A stretch of DNA of 64,000 bases from Gluconacetobacter diazotrophicus PA1 5. Its GTDB lineage: Bacteria > Pseudomonadota > Alphaproteobacteria > Acetobacterales > Acetobacteraceae. The notes below the pieces were generated by a model that did no database searches, had not been told where the DNA came from, and saw only the letters and a program-made list of their open reading frames with translations. The translations under genes and the position numbers were made by a program. The DNA lies in contig NC_010125.1 in assembly GCF_000067045.1 (NCBI RefSeq), forward strand, positions 2,944,001 through 3,008,000. Direction: 5' to 3'. Position 1 is the first letter of the stretch; each line of letters starts with the position of its first letter. Shown here piece after piece: positions 24,679-35,075 of this stretch.

Positions 24679-27600
24679 TCAGTGAAAATTCCGCGACCGG
24701 AAATTGAGCCGGGCAAGCCTGCGGCCAGACTGATCGTCCACGCCACCCCGCGTCCCGACCTGGCGCAACAATGCGGACAGGTCAGTCAGTTCCAGCGTCA
24801 CCAGATGCACGACATCGCCCTCGCGCTGGATACGGCCCTTGGCGGCCACCATGCTGGCCGAGAGGATGATCGGTCGGTATTTCTCGAAGATATCCGGCCA
24901 AATGACCAGATTGGCGATTCCGGTCTCGTCCTCCAGCGTGATGAAACACACGCCTTCGCCCGATCCGGGCCGCTGACGCACCAGCACCAGTCCGGCCGCT
25001 TCGACCCGTTTACCGTCACGCAGCGCCATGGCCGTGCCGCAGGGCACGATCCGGCGTTGCCGCAGATCCTCCCGCAGGAACGACACCGGGTGGCCGCGCA
25101 GGCTCAGCCCGAGATGGTTGTAGTCGCCCACCACCTCGGCGCCGTCGGTCATCGGGGCGAGAGCCATCGCCGGCTCCTCGGTTTCGCGCGACTGCGCGGC
25201 GGCGGCGAACAGCGGCAGCGGCTCGTCATGCAGGCCCTTGATCGCCCACAACGCCTCGCGCCGCGCCAGCCCGAAGGCCGGCCGGAAGGCATCGGCCTCC
25301 GCCAGCCGCACCAGCGCTTCCTGGGGCACCCCGGCCCGGCGCCAGAGATCGTCGATGGACGCAAAGGGTCGACGCAGCCGTGCCGCCGCGAGCGCCGCCG
25401 CATGAGCATTGGCCAGCCCCTTGACCAGGCTCATCCCCACCCGCACCGCGAAACAGCCGCGATCGTCGTCTTCGCCCTCCAGGGTGCTGTCCCAGCGCGA
25501 GGCATTGATACAGACCGGCCGAACCTCGACACCATGCTCTCGGGCATCGCGCACGAGTTGCGCGGGGGCGTAGAAGCCCATGGGCTGAGAATTCAGGAGT
25601 GCGGCCAAGAACACGTCCGGGTGATGGCATTTCAGCCATGACGAGGTGTAGGCGAGGATCGCGAAGGATGCGGCATGGCTTTCCGGGAAGCCGTAGGAGC
25701 CGAAGCCTTCGAGCTGCTGGTAGATGCGCTGGGCGAACTCTTCCGGATAGCCCTTGCGCGTCATGCCTTCGAGCAGGCGGGTCTGGAAGTGCGACACGGT
25801 GCCGGTATTCTTGAAGGTCGCCATCGCCCGACGCAACCCGTCCGCCTCGGCGGCGGTGAAGTCGGCGCAGACCATCGCCACCTGCATCACCTGCTCCTGA
25901 AACAGCGGCACGCCCAGCGTGCGCTTGAGCACCTCTTCCAGTTCGGGAGTCGGGTAATCCGGCTCTTCCAGCCCCTCCCTGCGGCGCAGATACGGATGGA
26001 CCATGTCGCCTTGTATGGGGCCGGGTCTCACGATCGCGACCTCGATCACCAGATCATAATAGGTGCGCGGCTTGAGGCGCGGCAGCATCGACATCTGGGC
26101 GCGGGATTCGATCTGGAAGACGCCGATCGTGTCCGCCTTGCGGATCATCGCGTAGGTCCGGGGATCTTCGGCCGGGACGGTCTGGAGCGTGAAATGCTGG
26201 CCCTTGTGCGCAGCGAGTAGGTCCAGCCCCTTTTTCATGCAGGTCAGCATGCCGAGCGCCAGAATATCGACCTTCATGAATTTCAGCGCATCAATATCGT
26301 CCTTATCCCATTCGATGATCTGGCGGTCCTCCATCGCCGCCGGTTCGATCGGCACCAGTTCATCGAGCCGGTCGCGGGTCAACACAAACCCTCCGGGGTG
26401 CTGTGAAAGATGGCGAGGCACGCCGATCAGGCAGCGCGCCAGGTCCAGTGTCAGGCGGATACGCCGGTCGGTCAGATCGATCCCCGTCCCAGCGAATTTT
26501 TCGGGGTCAACATGATGGGACCAGCCCCATATCTGTCTGGACAGGAGCGCGATCACATCCTCCGGCAACCCCATCACCTTGCCGACGTCGCGCAGCGCGC
26601 CCTTGGCGCGGTAGCGGATCACCACGGCGGTCAGCGCCGCGCGGTCGCGACCGTAATGGTCGTAGACCCATTGGATGATCTCCTCGCGTCGAGCATGCTC
26701 GAAATCGACGTCGATGTCCGGCGGCTCGCCCCGTTCCTCGGAAATGAACCGCTCGAACAGCAGCGTGGTGCGCGAAGGATCGATGGCGGTGATGCCGAGC
26801 ACGAAGCACACGGCGGAATTGGCCGCCGAGCCGCGTCCCTGGCACAGAATGTCGCGGCGTTTCGCTTCGCGGACGATCGAATGCACCGTCAGGAAATACG
26901 GTGCGTATTCCATGCGCCCGATCAGCGCGAGTTCGTGGCGGAGGACCATCTCGACGTCCGGCGGGATTATGCCGCCATAGGTCTCCCGCGCCGCCTGCCA
27001 TGTCAGGGCTTCCAGCGCTTGTTGCGGGGTCTGGCCCGGGATCTCGATCTCGTCGGGATACTGATAGGCCAGATCGTCCAGGGAAAAGCGGCAGCGAGCG
27101 ACGATCTCCATCGTGCGATCGATCGCCTCGGGATACCGCGCGAACAGCCGCGCCATCTCCGCCGGTGGTTTCAGATAGCGGTCGGCGTGACGCTCGCGGG
27201 CGAAGCCGGCGTGCTCGATGGTGGTGTTGTGCCGCACGCAGGTGACGACGTCCTGAAGAATGCGCCGGTCATGGGTGTGAAACAGGACGTCGTTGGTGAC
27301 GACTGTCTTCACGCGCTGGGCGTGGGCGAGATTGACCAGTTCGTAGAGCCGGATCTGGTCGTTGGGCCGGCGGCGCAGGGTGAGCGCCATATAGGCCCGA
27401 TCACCGAATGCGTCCCGCAACCGCCGCAGATGCGCCGCACACTCCTCATCGGCGACATCCGACACCAGCACGGCGAGCAGGCCTTCGCCCCATGCCACCA
27501 GATCACGCCAGAGCAGGCGGCATTTCCCCTTCCCTGCCCGGGCCTTGCCGAGCGTCAGCAGCCGGCACAGATTGCCGTAAGCGGCCCGGTCGGTCGGATA

Positions 27601-27846
27601 GACCAGCACGGGAGGCGCGTCCTCCAGATCGAGGCGACAACCGACGATCAGCCGGACGCCGGACGCCCTGGCCGCCAGATGCGCCTGCACCATGCCGGCC
27701 AGGGAATTGCGATCGGTGATGCCAAGCGCGGAGATCCCGAGCGCTTTCGCCTGGCCGAACAGTTCACCAGGCGACGACACCCCGCGCAGAAACGAGAAAT
27801 AGCTCGTGACCTGAAGCTCGGCGTAGCGTGGTGCCGAGCCACTCAT
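24679..27846 (-). CDS. dnaE2: Error-prone DNA polymerase III alpha subunit DnaE2
   Basis: A 1,055-residue C-family polymerase. The N-terminal PHP domain begins [20 protein letters not shown] and includes [15 protein letters not shown]. The polymerase active site is in [19 protein letters not shown], with the third Asp region further on, followed by HhH and OB domains ([12 protein letters not shown]). Length is typical of DnaE2 rather than replicative DnaE1. It is the translesion polymerase of the ImuA-ImuB-DnaE2 mutasome. Its ATG overlaps the imuB stop as ATGA. Host genomes usually have their own copy, so an ICE-borne mutasome could raise host mutation rate. Confidence 0.95.
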   Translation of the reverse strand: MSGSAPRYAELQVTSYFSFLRGVSSPGELFGQAKALGISALGITDRNSLAGMVQAHLAARASGVRLIVGCRLDLEDAPPVLVYPTDRAAYGNLCRLLTLGKARAGKGKCRLLWRDLVAWGEGLLAVLVSDVADEECAAHLRRLRDAFGDRAYMALTLRRRPNDQIRLYELVNLAHAQRVKTVVTNDVLFHTHDRRILQDVVTCVRHNTTIEHAGFARERHADRYLKPPAEMARLFARYPEAIDRTMEIVARCRFSLDDLAYQYPDEIEIPGQTPQQALEALTWQAARETYGGIIPPDVEMVLRHELALIGRMEYAPYFLTVHSIVREAKRRDILCQGRGSAANSAVCFVLGITAIDPSRTTLLFERFISEERGEPPDIDVDFEHARREEIIQWVYDHYGRDRAALTAVVIRYRAKGALRDVGKVMGLPEDVIALLSRQIWGWSHHVDPEKFAGTGIDLTDRRIRLTLDLARCLIGVPRHLSQHPGGFVLTRDRLDELVPIEPAAMEDRQIIEWDKDDIDALKFMKVDILALGMLTCMKKGLDLLAAHKGQHFTLQTVPAEDPRTYAMIRKADTIGVFQIESRAQMSMLPRLKPRTYYDLVIEVAIVRPGPIQGDMVHPYLRRREGLEEPDYPTPELEEVLKRTLGVPLFQEQVMQVAMVCADFTAAEADGLRRAMATFKNTGTVSHFQTRLLEGMTRKGYPEEFAQRIYQQLEGFGSYGFPESHAASFAILAYTSSWLKCHHPDVFLAALLNSQPMGFYAPAQLVRDAREHGVEVRPVCINASRWDSTLEGEDDDRGCFAVRVGMSLVKGLANAHAAALAAARLRRPFASIDDLWRRAGVPQEALVRLAEADAFRPAFGLARREALWAIKGLHDEPLPLFAAAAQSRETEEPAMALAPMTDGAEVVGDYNHLGLSLRGHPVSFLREDLRQRRIVPCGTAMALRDGKRVEAAGLVLVRQRPGSGEGVCFITLEDETGIANLVIWPDIFEKYRPIILSASMVAAKGRIQREGDVVHLVTLELTDLSALLRQVGTRGGVDDQSGRRLARLNFRSRNFH

Positions 27847-29429
27847 GCGAAGATCCCGTGCAGGAACCAGCGTTGCGATCCGGTCTCACCGTGTTCTCCG
27901 TCACCGGCGCGAAACAGCCAGAACCGCTCTCCGGTCGTATCCTCGACCCGGAAATAATCCCGCGCCGTGGTCAGTTCGGTATCCCCCCGCCACCATTCGC
28001 CGAACACGCGCTCCGGTCCGTCGGCGCAGCGCACCTTGCGGCGGATGCCGCGCCAGACGAAGAACACCGGCGGATGGTCGGGCAGCATTGCCATGGTCTC
28101 TATCGGCTCCGGACGCGCCAGCAGCCGGGTCGGTCGCGGCCAATCCGCCGGCCAGCGCGTCTCGGACACGGGTTCGAGCGGCGGCACGCGACGGACCGAG
28201 CGTTCCGGCACGTCGCTCTCCACCGGGACCATGCGATAGAGGGCCGCACCCCCTAGGCGGTTGGCCAGCGTGTCGATCAGCCCCGACAGATCGGCCTCCG
28301 GCTCCTCGATCAGGGACGACACGGCCTGACGCGGCCCGATCGGCTCGGCCAGCACCGCGACCAGCTCCATGCGCTCGATCCCGAAACCGGGATCGATGGT
28401 TTCGATCTGCTCGCAGAGCAGGCGCAACATATGTTTCGGATCACGGATTGGCCTGGCCAGCACCACCCGGACCACCTGCACCGCGCTGTCAACACGATGC
28501 AGCAGCAGGTCCAGGCGCCGTGCGCCGAGGCCGCGTTCCTCCAGGCAGCTGCAGAGCGGCAGTACGAGTTTGCCGATATACCGTGCGATGGTTTCGGCGG
28601 CGGCGATCGGCTCGGCGAAATTGCGCGACACCGCGACGGGATCGACCGGCCGGATCGGCAGGATCGGCTCGTCGATCCGGCCATAGGCCTGGTCGAGCCG
28701 CTGGGCCAGAATTGCGCCGAAGCGCAGCACCAGCGGCGCGCGCGGGGCAGCGGCCAGATCGCGCACGCGCGTCAGGCCGAGATCCTGCAGGCCGGCGACG
28801 GTGGCGGCGGGCAGGCGGAGTGCCGCGACCGGCAGATCCGCCAAAGCGGCGGCGCTCCCGTCCGGAGGAACGACGATCGCCGTGCCCGGTGTGACGCGCG
28901 CCACAGCGTGGGCCGCCCCCAGCGTGTCGGCGACCGCGGAGCGCGCGGTGATCCCGGCCCCCAGCAGGCGGCGGACAAGATCGCGCAGCATCACCGCCTC
29001 GCCACCATGGAGATGATCGGTTCCTGTCGTGTCGAGAACCAGCCCATCCGCCGTTCCGCCGGAGCTATCGACCGCCACGATCGGACTGACCCGCTGTTGC
29101 AGCCACAGCGCCAGCCGCTCCAGCGCCGCACGGTCCGCGTCGGGCTGGCCGTCCTGAACCGCCAGGCCGGGAACCAGCGCCTGTGCCTTGGCGACCGGCA
29201 TTCCAAGCGTCACCCCGCTCCTGCGGGCGGCGCGGTCGGCGGCCAGCACCACGCGGCGATTGCCGTCGCGGCCGGCCAGCACCAGCGGCGTCTCAGGCGG
29301 AGGTGCGGCGTCGCCCAATTCGCGGCGCAGGCGATCGGTGGCCCAGAGCGGCAGCCAGAGAGACACGATCCGCCGCCTCGGCCGTGCCCCCGCCCCGGTC
29401 GCCGGCGATCCGCAATCCTGCCTGTCCAT
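27843..29429 (-). CDS. imuB: ImuB, inactive Y-family polymerase-like mutasome scaffold
   Basis: A 528-residue Y-family-like protein. The position of the usual catalytic DMD motif reads [18 protein letters not shown], so the first catalytic Asp is missing, as known for ImuB. The palm continues with [20 protein letters not shown] and [17 protein letters not shown]. The C-terminal region (WFLHGIFA end) is the mutasome-interaction part. ImuB binds the sliding clamp and recruits DnaE2. The start at 29429 or 29456 is uncertain; both overlap imuA by more than 130 bp, which shows tight coupling. Confidence 0.92.
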   Translation of the reverse strand: MDRQDCGSPATGAGARPRRRIVSLWLPLWATDRLRRELGDAAPPPETPLVLAGRDGNRRVVLAADRAARRSGVTLGMPVAKAQALVPGLAVQDGQPDADRAALERLALWLQQRVSPIVAVDSSGGTADGLVLDTTGTDHLHGGEAVMLRDLVRRLLGAGITARSAVADTLGAAHAVARVTPGTAIVVPPDGSAAALADLPVAALRLPAATVAGLQDLGLTRVRDLAAAPRAPLVLRFGAILAQRLDQAYGRIDEPILPIRPVDPVAVSRNFAEPIAAAETIARYIGKLVLPLCSCLEERGLGARRLDLLLHRVDSAVQVVRVVLARPIRDPKHMLRLLCEQIETIDPGFGIERMELVAVLAEPIGPRQAVSSLIEEPEADLSGLIDTLANRLGGAALYRMVPVESDVPERSVRRVPPLEPVSETRWPADWPRPTRLLARPEPIETMAMLPDHPPVFFVWRGIRRKVRCADGPERVFGEWWRGDTELTTARDYFRVEDTTGERFWLFRAGDGEHGETGSQRWFLHGIFA

Positions 29430-30105
29430 CCCGCATCTCCACCTCGAAATCGGCACTCTCGCCCGAGCGTGTCCGGATCAGTTCCAGCAGCCATCGGCTC
29501 TCGCCCACGCCCGGTACCGGCAACGGGGCCGACGGCTGGAGCGAGACGCGCCAACGCGTGGTGCTCGCCGTCGGCTGGCCGAAATCGGCCGCGTCGGTCT
29601 GCCGCCGCCAGCGCCGGAGCGCCAGGCCGATGCCACCACCGCTTTCGGCGGCGAGTTGCAGGCGACGCGAGGCCGTCATGGTCAGGCGGCCGACCTCAGC
29701 CACCACCGCGCCCAGGCCCGGATGACGCAGTCCTTCCTCGAAGCAGGCCAGCCCGTCCCGATCGGTTCCGGCCTCGACGAAAATCACCCGCGCGGCGTCA
29801 AGCCCAGCCTGTTGCAAGGACGGCGCGAACAGATCGGCGGCCGAGACGATCCACAGGACCTGGCCCCTGGTACGTGCGGCGATGCCGGCGGCGAAACGCG
29901 CGGCCGCGGCCGCGTTCAGCGCGTCGTTGCCGCCGCCCGCCACCTCGTGCAGCGCGCCGAGTCCCAGTCCCCCGCCCGGCAATCTGCGATCGATGTTCGG
30001 CACACCAAAGGGCAGGACCGTGCGTCGGCGGTCCGCATGCCCTTCCAGACGGCGGATCTGCTCGCGCAAGGCGTCGAGCGGCGGTTTGGGAGCGGGCGTG
30101 GCCAT
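29293..30105 (-). CDS. imuA: ImuA, RecA-like mutasome protein
   Basis: A 270-residue ImuA/SulA-RecA-like protein. It contains VLPFGVPNIDRRLPGGGLGLGALHEV, the entry to the RecA-like fold, then GQVLWIVSAADLFAPSLQQ and a C-terminal [20 protein letters not shown] segment. The Walker A loop is degenerate (GGGNDALNAAAA), as usual for ImuA. It is the first gene of imuA-imuB-dnaE2 and lies 41 bp downstream of a perfect LexA-type box, so it should be SOS-induced. Confidence 0.9.
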   Translation of the reverse strand: MATPAPKPPLDALREQIRRLEGHADRRRTVLPFGVPNIDRRLPGGGLGLGALHEVAGGGNDALNAAAAARFAAGIAARTRGQVLWIVSAADLFAPSLQQAGLDAARVIFVEAGTDRDGLACFEEGLRHPGLGAVVAEVGRLTMTASRRLQLAAESGGGIGLALRRWRRQTDAADFGQPTASTTRWRVSLQPSAPLPVPGVGESRWLLELIRTRSGESADFEVEMRDGQAGLRIAGDRGGGTAEAADRVSLAAALGHRSPAPRIGRRRTSA

Positions 30106-30145
30106 GTCAGGGATCCATCGGTCTTTCCGGCAGAGAGGGTCTTTT

Positions 30146-30160
30146 GTTCGTGCTTTGTTC
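30146..30160. promoter_or_regulatory. LexA (SOS) box, GTTC-N7-GTTC
   Basis: GTTC-GTGCTTT-GTTC is an exact match to the alphaproteobacterial LexA operator. It sits between the divergent imuA (start 30105) and UvrD-like helicase (start 30257) genes, 41 and 97 bp away, so it can control both. No second copy was noticed elsewhere in the window. Confidence 0.85.
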
Positions 30161-30256
30161 TGGATCGACAGCGAGAGTCAAGGCATAATTCCGTTGTCCG
30201 TGCCATGATGGCCGGCGACGCACGGACCGGACCGCGCATGAGGATGGCGTAAGGAT

Positions 30257-32356
30257 TTGACTCCAAAGATTTCCAGGGACGCGATCGCGGACGATCCGCT
30301 GGCCCGGCTCAATCCCGCCCAGCGCGAAGCCGTCACGCATGGGGCCGGAGTCGCGCCCGACGTAGGCGGCTCACCCCCGCTGCTGGTCATCGCCGGCGCG
30401 GGATCGGGCAAGACCAATACACTCGCCCACCGGGTCGCCCATCTGATCGCCACCGGCACCGATCCCCGCCGCATCCTACTGCTGACCTTCTCGCGTCGCG
30501 CGAGCACCGAGATGACACGGCGGGTGGAGCGCATCTGCCGCGCCGTTCTCGGCGACAAGGCCGGACCTCTGGCCGACGCGCTGGCCTGGGCCGGGACGTT
30601 CCATTCCATCGGTGCCCGGCTGCTGCGGGAGTATGCGGAGCAGATCGGCATGGACCCGGCTTTCTCCATCCATGACCGGGAGGATTCCGCCGACCTGATG
30701 AACCTGGTCCGCCACGATCTCGGCTTCTCGAAGACCGAGAAGCGCTTCCCCGCCAAGGGGACGTGCCTCGCCATCTATTCCCGTGTCGTGAACTCCGGCG
30801 TTCCGCTCGGCGATGTGCTGCTGAAGCATTATCCGTGGTGCGCCGGATGGGAGGCGCAGCTCAAACAGCTCTTCGCCGCCTATGTGACAGCGAAGCAGGC
30901 GCAGGGCGTGCTGGATTACGACGATCTGCTGCTGGCCTGGGCGCAGATGGTCGCCGAGCCCGTGCTTGCCGCCGATATCGGCGGCAGATGGGACCATATC
31001 CTCGTCGACGAATATCAGGACACCAACCGGCTCCAGGCCGATATCTTGCTCGGCATGAAGCCCGACGGGCGCGGCCTGACGGTGGTGGGCGACGACGCGC
31101 AGAGCATCTACGCCTTCCGGGCGGCGACGGTGCGCAACATCCTCGACTTCCCGGCCGCCTTCGATCCGCCGGCGCGGATCGTGACGCTGGACCGGAACTA
31201 TCGTTCCACGAAGCCGATCCTCGACGCCGCCAACGCGGTGATCGGCGAAGCGGCCGAGCGCTTCACCAAGGATCTCTGGACCGAACGGGCATCCGACGAG
31301 CGCCCGCGCTTGGTGACGATCGCCGACGACACCGCGCAGGCCGACTATATCGCGGGCAGGGTGCTGGAGGAGCGTGAGGGCGGCACGGCGCTGAAGGAGC
31401 AGGCGGTGCTGTTCCGCGTCTCGCATCACAGCGCCACGCTGGAGGTCGAACTGACCCGGCGCAACATCCCGTTCGTGAAGTTCGGCGGGCTGAAGTTTCT
31501 CGACAGCGCGCATGTGAAGGACGTGCTGACCGTGCTGCGTTTCGCGCAGAACCCACGTGACCGGATCGCGGGCTTTCGGGTGCTCCAGCTTCTGCCCGGC
31601 GTGGGGCCGACTTCCGCGCGCAGGGTGCTTGATACGCTGGGCGAGAGCGATCGGCCGCTCGAGGCGCTGGCCGAGACGAAGGCGCCCATGCGGAGCGGCG
31701 AGGCCTGGCAGGGCTTCATGGAAACGGTCATGGCTCTTGGTGGCGGCAAAACCGGCTGGCCGGGCGAGATCGCCGCCGTGCGCGCCTGGTATGAACCGCA
31801 TCTGGAACGGCTACATGAGGATGCGACCATGCGGCAGGCGGATCTGGTGCAGTTGGAGCAGATCGCCGGGGGCTATCCGTCGCGGGAGAAGTTCCTGACC
31901 GAGCTGACGCTCGATCCGCCGGACGCGACCTCCGACCAGGCGGGCGTGCCGCTGCTGGACGAGGATTACCTGATCCTCTCGACGATCCATTCTGCCAAGG
32001 GGCAGGAATGGAAGAACGTGTTCGTGCTGAACGTGGTGGATGGCTGCATCCCGTCGGACCTCGCCACCGGTGAACGCGACGACATCGAGGAGGAACGCCG
32101 CCTGCTCTATGTCGCCATGACGCGGGCGAAGGATGCCCTTGATCTGATGGTCCCGCAGCGTTTCTACGTCCACGGGCAAGGGATGGGCGATCGGCATGTC
32201 TATGCCGCGCGGACGCGCTTCGTCACGCGCGAGATGCTGCCGCTCTTTCACGCGACCGCCTGGCCAATCGTGGCGCCGGAGGAACAGGCCCGGCAGGAGG
32301 CGGTGAAGTCCGTGCGGATCGACATGGGCGCGCGCCTGCGTTCCCTCTGGTCGTAG
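30257..32356 (+). CDS. UvrD/Rep-family ATP-dependent DNA helicase
   Basis: A 699-residue superfamily 1A helicase. Walker A is VIAGAGSGKTNTLAHRVAHL, motif Ia LLLTFSRRASTEM, motif II ILVDEYQDTNRLQ, motif III VVGDDAQSIYAFRAA, motif IV-V STIHSAKGQEWKNVFVLNVV and motif VI RRLLYVAMTRAKD. It unwinds DNA 3'-5' during repair or clears stalled forks. The start is a TTG with TAAGGA upstream. It shares the LexA-box region with imuA and is followed 10 bp later by the SRAP gene, forming an SOS-linked operon. Confidence 0.92.
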   Translation: MTPKISRDAIADDPLARLNPAQREAVTHGAGVAPDVGGSPPLLVIAGAGSGKTNTLAHRVAHLIATGTDPRRILLLTFSRRASTEMTRRVERICRAVLGDKAGPLADALAWAGTFHSIGARLLREYAEQIGMDPAFSIHDREDSADLMNLVRHDLGFSKTEKRFPAKGTCLAIYSRVVNSGVPLGDVLLKHYPWCAGWEAQLKQLFAAYVTAKQAQGVLDYDDLLLAWAQMVAEPVLAADIGGRWDHILVDEYQDTNRLQADILLGMKPDGRGLTVVGDDAQSIYAFRAATVRNILDFPAAFDPPARIVTLDRNYRSTKPILDAANAVIGEAAERFTKDLWTERASDERPRLVTIADDTAQADYIAGRVLEEREGGTALKEQAVLFRVSHHSATLEVELTRRNIPFVKFGGLKFLDSAHVKDVLTVLRFAQNPRDRIAGFRVLQLLPGVGPTSARRVLDTLGESDRPLEALAETKAPMRSGEAWQGFMETVMALGGGKTGWPGEIAAVRAWYEPHLERLHEDATMRQADLVQLEQIAGGYPSREKFLTELTLDPPDATSDQAGVPLLDEDYLILSTIHSAKGQEWKNVFVLNVVDGCIPSDLATGERDDIEEERRLLYVAMTRAKDALDLMVPQRFYVHGQGMGDRHVYAARTRFVTREMLPLFHATAWPIVAPEEQARQEAVKSVRIDMGARLRSLWS

Positions 32357-32366
32357 GAAGCCGACG

Positions 32367-33008
32367 ATGTGCAACCTCTACAGCATGACGACCAACCAGC
32401 AGGCCATCCGCGAGGCGGCGAACGTCATGACGGATCGGACTGGCAACCTGCCGCCGCTCCCGGAAATCTGGCCGAACGGCATGGCGCCGATCGTGCGCAA
32501 CTCCGAAGCCGGGCGAGAGCTGGTCATGACGCGCTGGGGGATGCCGACGCCGCCCGGCGCGCTGAAAGGCAGGAAGGTCGATCGCGGCGTGACCAACATC
32601 CGCCACACGGACTCGCCCTGGTGGCGACGCTGGCTTGGAGTCGAGCATCGCTGTCTGGTGCCGCTGACGGCGTTTGCCGAGCCGGAGCATCTGCCGGACG
32701 GCAAGAGCCGGCAGGTCTGGTTCGCGCGGGCTGACGGTGAGGAACTGGCGTTCTTTGCCGGGATCTGGTGCCGGTGGAGATCGGTGCGCAAGCTCGCAGA
32801 CGGGGAAACCGAGGACGATCTGTTCGGTTTCCTCACCACCGAGGCCAACCGGGAAGTTGGCGGCGTCCATCCGAAGGCGATGCCCGTCATCCTCACCCGT
32901 CCCAAGGAACTGGACCTCTGGCTGACAGCTCCCATCTTCGACGCCGTGCGGTTTCAGCGGCCTTTGCCAGATGATGCGCTGGCTTTCGTGAACGCGCCTG
33001 AAGGCTAG
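32367..33008 (+). CDS. SOS response-associated peptidase (SRAP/HMCES/YedK family)
   Basis: A 213-residue SRAP protein. The catalytic Cys at position 2 (MCNLYSMTTNQ) forms the covalent thiazolidine link to abasic sites in single-stranded DNA. The conserved Asn is in GVTNIRHTDSPWW, the Glu in VPLTAFAEPE and the His block in GGVHPKAMPVILTRP. It protects abasic ssDNA at stalled forks. Its placement directly after the helicase in an SOS-type operon is consistent with that role. Confidence 0.92.
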   Translation: MCNLYSMTTNQQAIREAANVMTDRTGNLPPLPEIWPNGMAPIVRNSEAGRELVMTRWGMPTPPGALKGRKVDRGVTNIRHTDSPWWRRWLGVEHRCLVPLTAFAEPEHLPDGKSRQVWFARADGEELAFFAGIWCRWRSVRKLADGETEDDLFGFLTTEANREVGGVHPKAMPVILTRPKELDLWLTAPIFDAVRFQRPLPDDALAFVNAPEG

Positions 33009-33236
33009 GGTGATAGCCGGGATGAGGGGGGAAAGCTGCCATTGGCGGCAGAGGGGCCGAATGTCAGCTTCGCGCACCATTTCAGTCGTTCGAGGCGTCC
33101 TTAGCGAAATCCAACAAGCGTCCGTCGGCAGGCACGGTAAGATATCGCTGCAAAGCCTGTTTAGCGCTTGAAGCGGACCCAGCTTAACGCTGTCGCTGGT
33201 CGGCTGAGGTCTGAGAAGCTCGATCTTGGGGCAGCA
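33009..33236. other. Junction between the SOS block and the CBASS operon
   Basis: About 230 bp between two convergent genes with no gene on either strand. In many type II CBASS operons the gene after cap2 is cap3, a JAB isopeptidase; no JAB HxH...D motif could be read here in any frame. The sequence may mark the left end of the defence cargo. Confidence 0.5.
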
Positions 33237-35075
33237 TTAGGCAGCTTCGTCGAGATGCCCAGGCCCGCAAGCTGCGCAATTAGCAGAAGGCCAAGGTCGG
33301 TCGACCGTCCGAACGCCCTCTTCAACTTCACCAAAAGCGGAGCGCCAGTGTTCGGTCAGCTGCCCGCCAAGTGACGCGATGCGGCGCGGCGCGGCGACGA
33401 ATACGCGACTGAATGATTGCGCCGGTGGATCGAGAAGACAGTCCAGCGCGACTTCTGTGATCATCGCGTTCACGTAAGCGAGCTCCACCGGCCCATAGGG
33501 CTGATAGTGCGCGCCGCAGGCCGGCTCCTCCTGAGCGATGTCGCCGCCATCCGGCCACTCCACAGCCATGAGTTCGGGCGCGCCGGTGCGCCCGATGTGA
33601 CATTGCAGGCAGCCCCCCCTCTGGCCGATGGCGACGGCGTGGCCAGCGCAGGCATGCGCCTCGGTCCACCCGTAGACAACGGGCCGTGCGCGCCCTTGCC
33701 GGACATGCCAGCGATTGAGCGCACTCTCGGCGACCCAATTTCCGGTCGCAGCCACGATCATGTCGGTCGCTGCGAGAAGATCCTCGTTGCGCGCGATCAG
33801 CTGATGCAGGCCGAAAGCGCGATGTTCGACATTCAGATGCGGAAAGTCGACCTGCAGTCGTTCGGCCAAGGCTTCGGCCTTGTTGCGCCCAACGGCGGTG
33901 GCGCCGAGCGGATGGCGCCCGACGTTGGGCCAGGTCAACCGTTCTGGATCGACTAGGATGAGGCGGCCGACACCCGCTTGGGCCAGCGCGCAGGCGACCG
34001 GTGCCCCGACCGAACCGCAGCCGATCACCACGACCGTCGCGCCGAGCAGCCGGCGCGTGCGGGCATCCTGACCGCGCCCATGCACCCAATCGGCATCGGC
34101 CCGCTGCACTAGCGTCCTGACGACCGGAGCCGTGCCGAAAAAGCGGTCGAGCAGCAGCGGCTGTGGGGTATGGCCGGGTCGGAATCCCACGGAGAGGGGT
34201 TCGTCGGGAGTGCGCGGCCGGCCTTTGCGTCGCTTTGGGTTGAGCGCCTTCACCCCAATCGATGCGGAGCCCCCGCGTCCAATAGCGCCGAGCAGCACCA
34301 GCACCTCATCCGGCTCGCCTTTCGCCGCCTGCTCCAAGACCGTCCTCGCCTCGCCAGCGATCCGCTCCCCCAAATGATACAGATCGGCGGCCGTCTCTGG
34401 GTATTCTGCAGGAAGCAGTGGTTCGTCGAGCCAGAGGAACGCGGCCGCTTCCGTCTTCACCGGAGTCTTGTCGCCAAAGCGGTGACACACCCATTTCGCA
34501 ATCGCGTCCTGGTCCTCTCCGGCGACTTCGAGATTCTTGCCGCGCCACACACGCACCACCCGCGAGGGCGGCTCGGGCGCGACCAGGCTGAACAGGTTTT
34601 CGCCCTGCGAATGCACCCGGTAACCCCAGTAGGTGACAAACTCGTCGCGGAAGTCTCGCTCGACGATGCTGCCCTCAAGTAACTCCTCGACCAGCCGGAC
34701 CGAGCGATTTAGTAGATCCATCGCGACCTCTGAAGGATCATCGGGATCCCACTCGGCCATGTTCGGCAATAGGCACAGGATGCCGTCGCTTTCGACGTGC
34801 GGCCAGGTCATGGACTCGGGATGGTCGACCAGCGCGGTCCTGATCGGCGTCGTCGGAAACTGCGCGCCGGCCACAAGGTCGATTCGGCGGGTTACTCCAT
34901 CGGAAAACACCACGCTGATCCGCCAGGCGGCGACGATCCAGTCACGGCCGGGATAGTCGCTGGAGATCGTCGCGTGGTCGAGGCGCTCGGGCACTTGCTC
35001 CGCCCGCTCGCGCAGGGCCGCCTCGAGTAGGAGCGCTGCCCGTCGCCAATCGAGCGCGAGGCCGTCCTTAAGCAT
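33237..35075 (-). CDS. cap2: Cap2, CBASS E2-E1 ubiquitin-transfer-like fusion protein
   Basis: A 612-residue protein. The N-terminal E2-like domain (about residues 1-150) has the catalytic Cys in WPHVESDGILCLLPN. The central linker is followed by an E1/ThiF adenylation domain with the nucleotide-binding loop VVVIGCGSVGAPVACALAQA and a candidate E1 catalytic Cys in EEPACGAHYQPYG. Cap2 conjugates the CD-NTase C-terminus to cellular targets to prime signalling. The start at 35075 overlaps the CD-NTase stop by 8 nt. The upstream extension of the frame is just the CD-NTase C-terminal region out of frame. No Cap3 follows. Confidence 0.9.
   Translation of the reverse strand: MLKDGLALDWRRAALLLEAALRERAEQVPERLDHATISSDYPGRDWIVAAWRISVVFSDGVTRRIDLVAGAQFPTTPIRTALVDHPESMTWPHVESDGILCLLPNMAEWDPDDPSEVAMDLLNRSVRLVEELLEGSIVERDFRDEFVTYWGYRVHSQGENLFSLVAPEPPSRVVRVWRGKNLEVAGEDQDAIAKWVCHRFGDKTPVKTEAAAFLWLDEPLLPAEYPETAADLYHLGERIAGEARTVLEQAAKGEPDEVLVLLGAIGRGGSASIGVKALNPKRRKGRPRTPDEPLSVGFRPGHTPQPLLLDRFFGTAPVVRTLVQRADADWVHGRGQDARTRRLLGATVVVIGCGSVGAPVACALAQAGVGRLILVDPERLTWPNVGRHPLGATAVGRNKAEALAERLQVDFPHLNVEHRAFGLHQLIARNEDLLAATDMIVAATGNWVAESALNRWHVRQGRARPVVYGWTEAHACAGHAVAIGQRGGCLQCHIGRTGAPELMAVEWPDGGDIAQEEPACGAHYQPYGPVELAYVNAMITEVALDCLLDPPAQSFSRVFVAAPRRIASLGGQLTEHWRSAFGEVEEGVRTVDRPWPSANCAACGPGHLDEAA

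Noticed and set aside
26410..27957. Long plus-strand open frame of about 515 codons
   Set aside because: It lies entirely antisense to dnaE2, whose PHP and polymerase motifs are unmistakable. The plus-strand product is His/Arg/Gln-rich with no family features, a by-product of GC-rich codon bias.
28431..30188. Long plus-strand open frame of about 585 codons
   Set aside because: Antisense to imuB and imuA, low-complexity Arg/Pro-rich product and no ribosome site.
33009..33236. Possible degenerate cap3 (JAB isopeptidase)
   Set aside because: No HxH...SxxD pattern was readable in any frame and the space is too short for a JAB domain.
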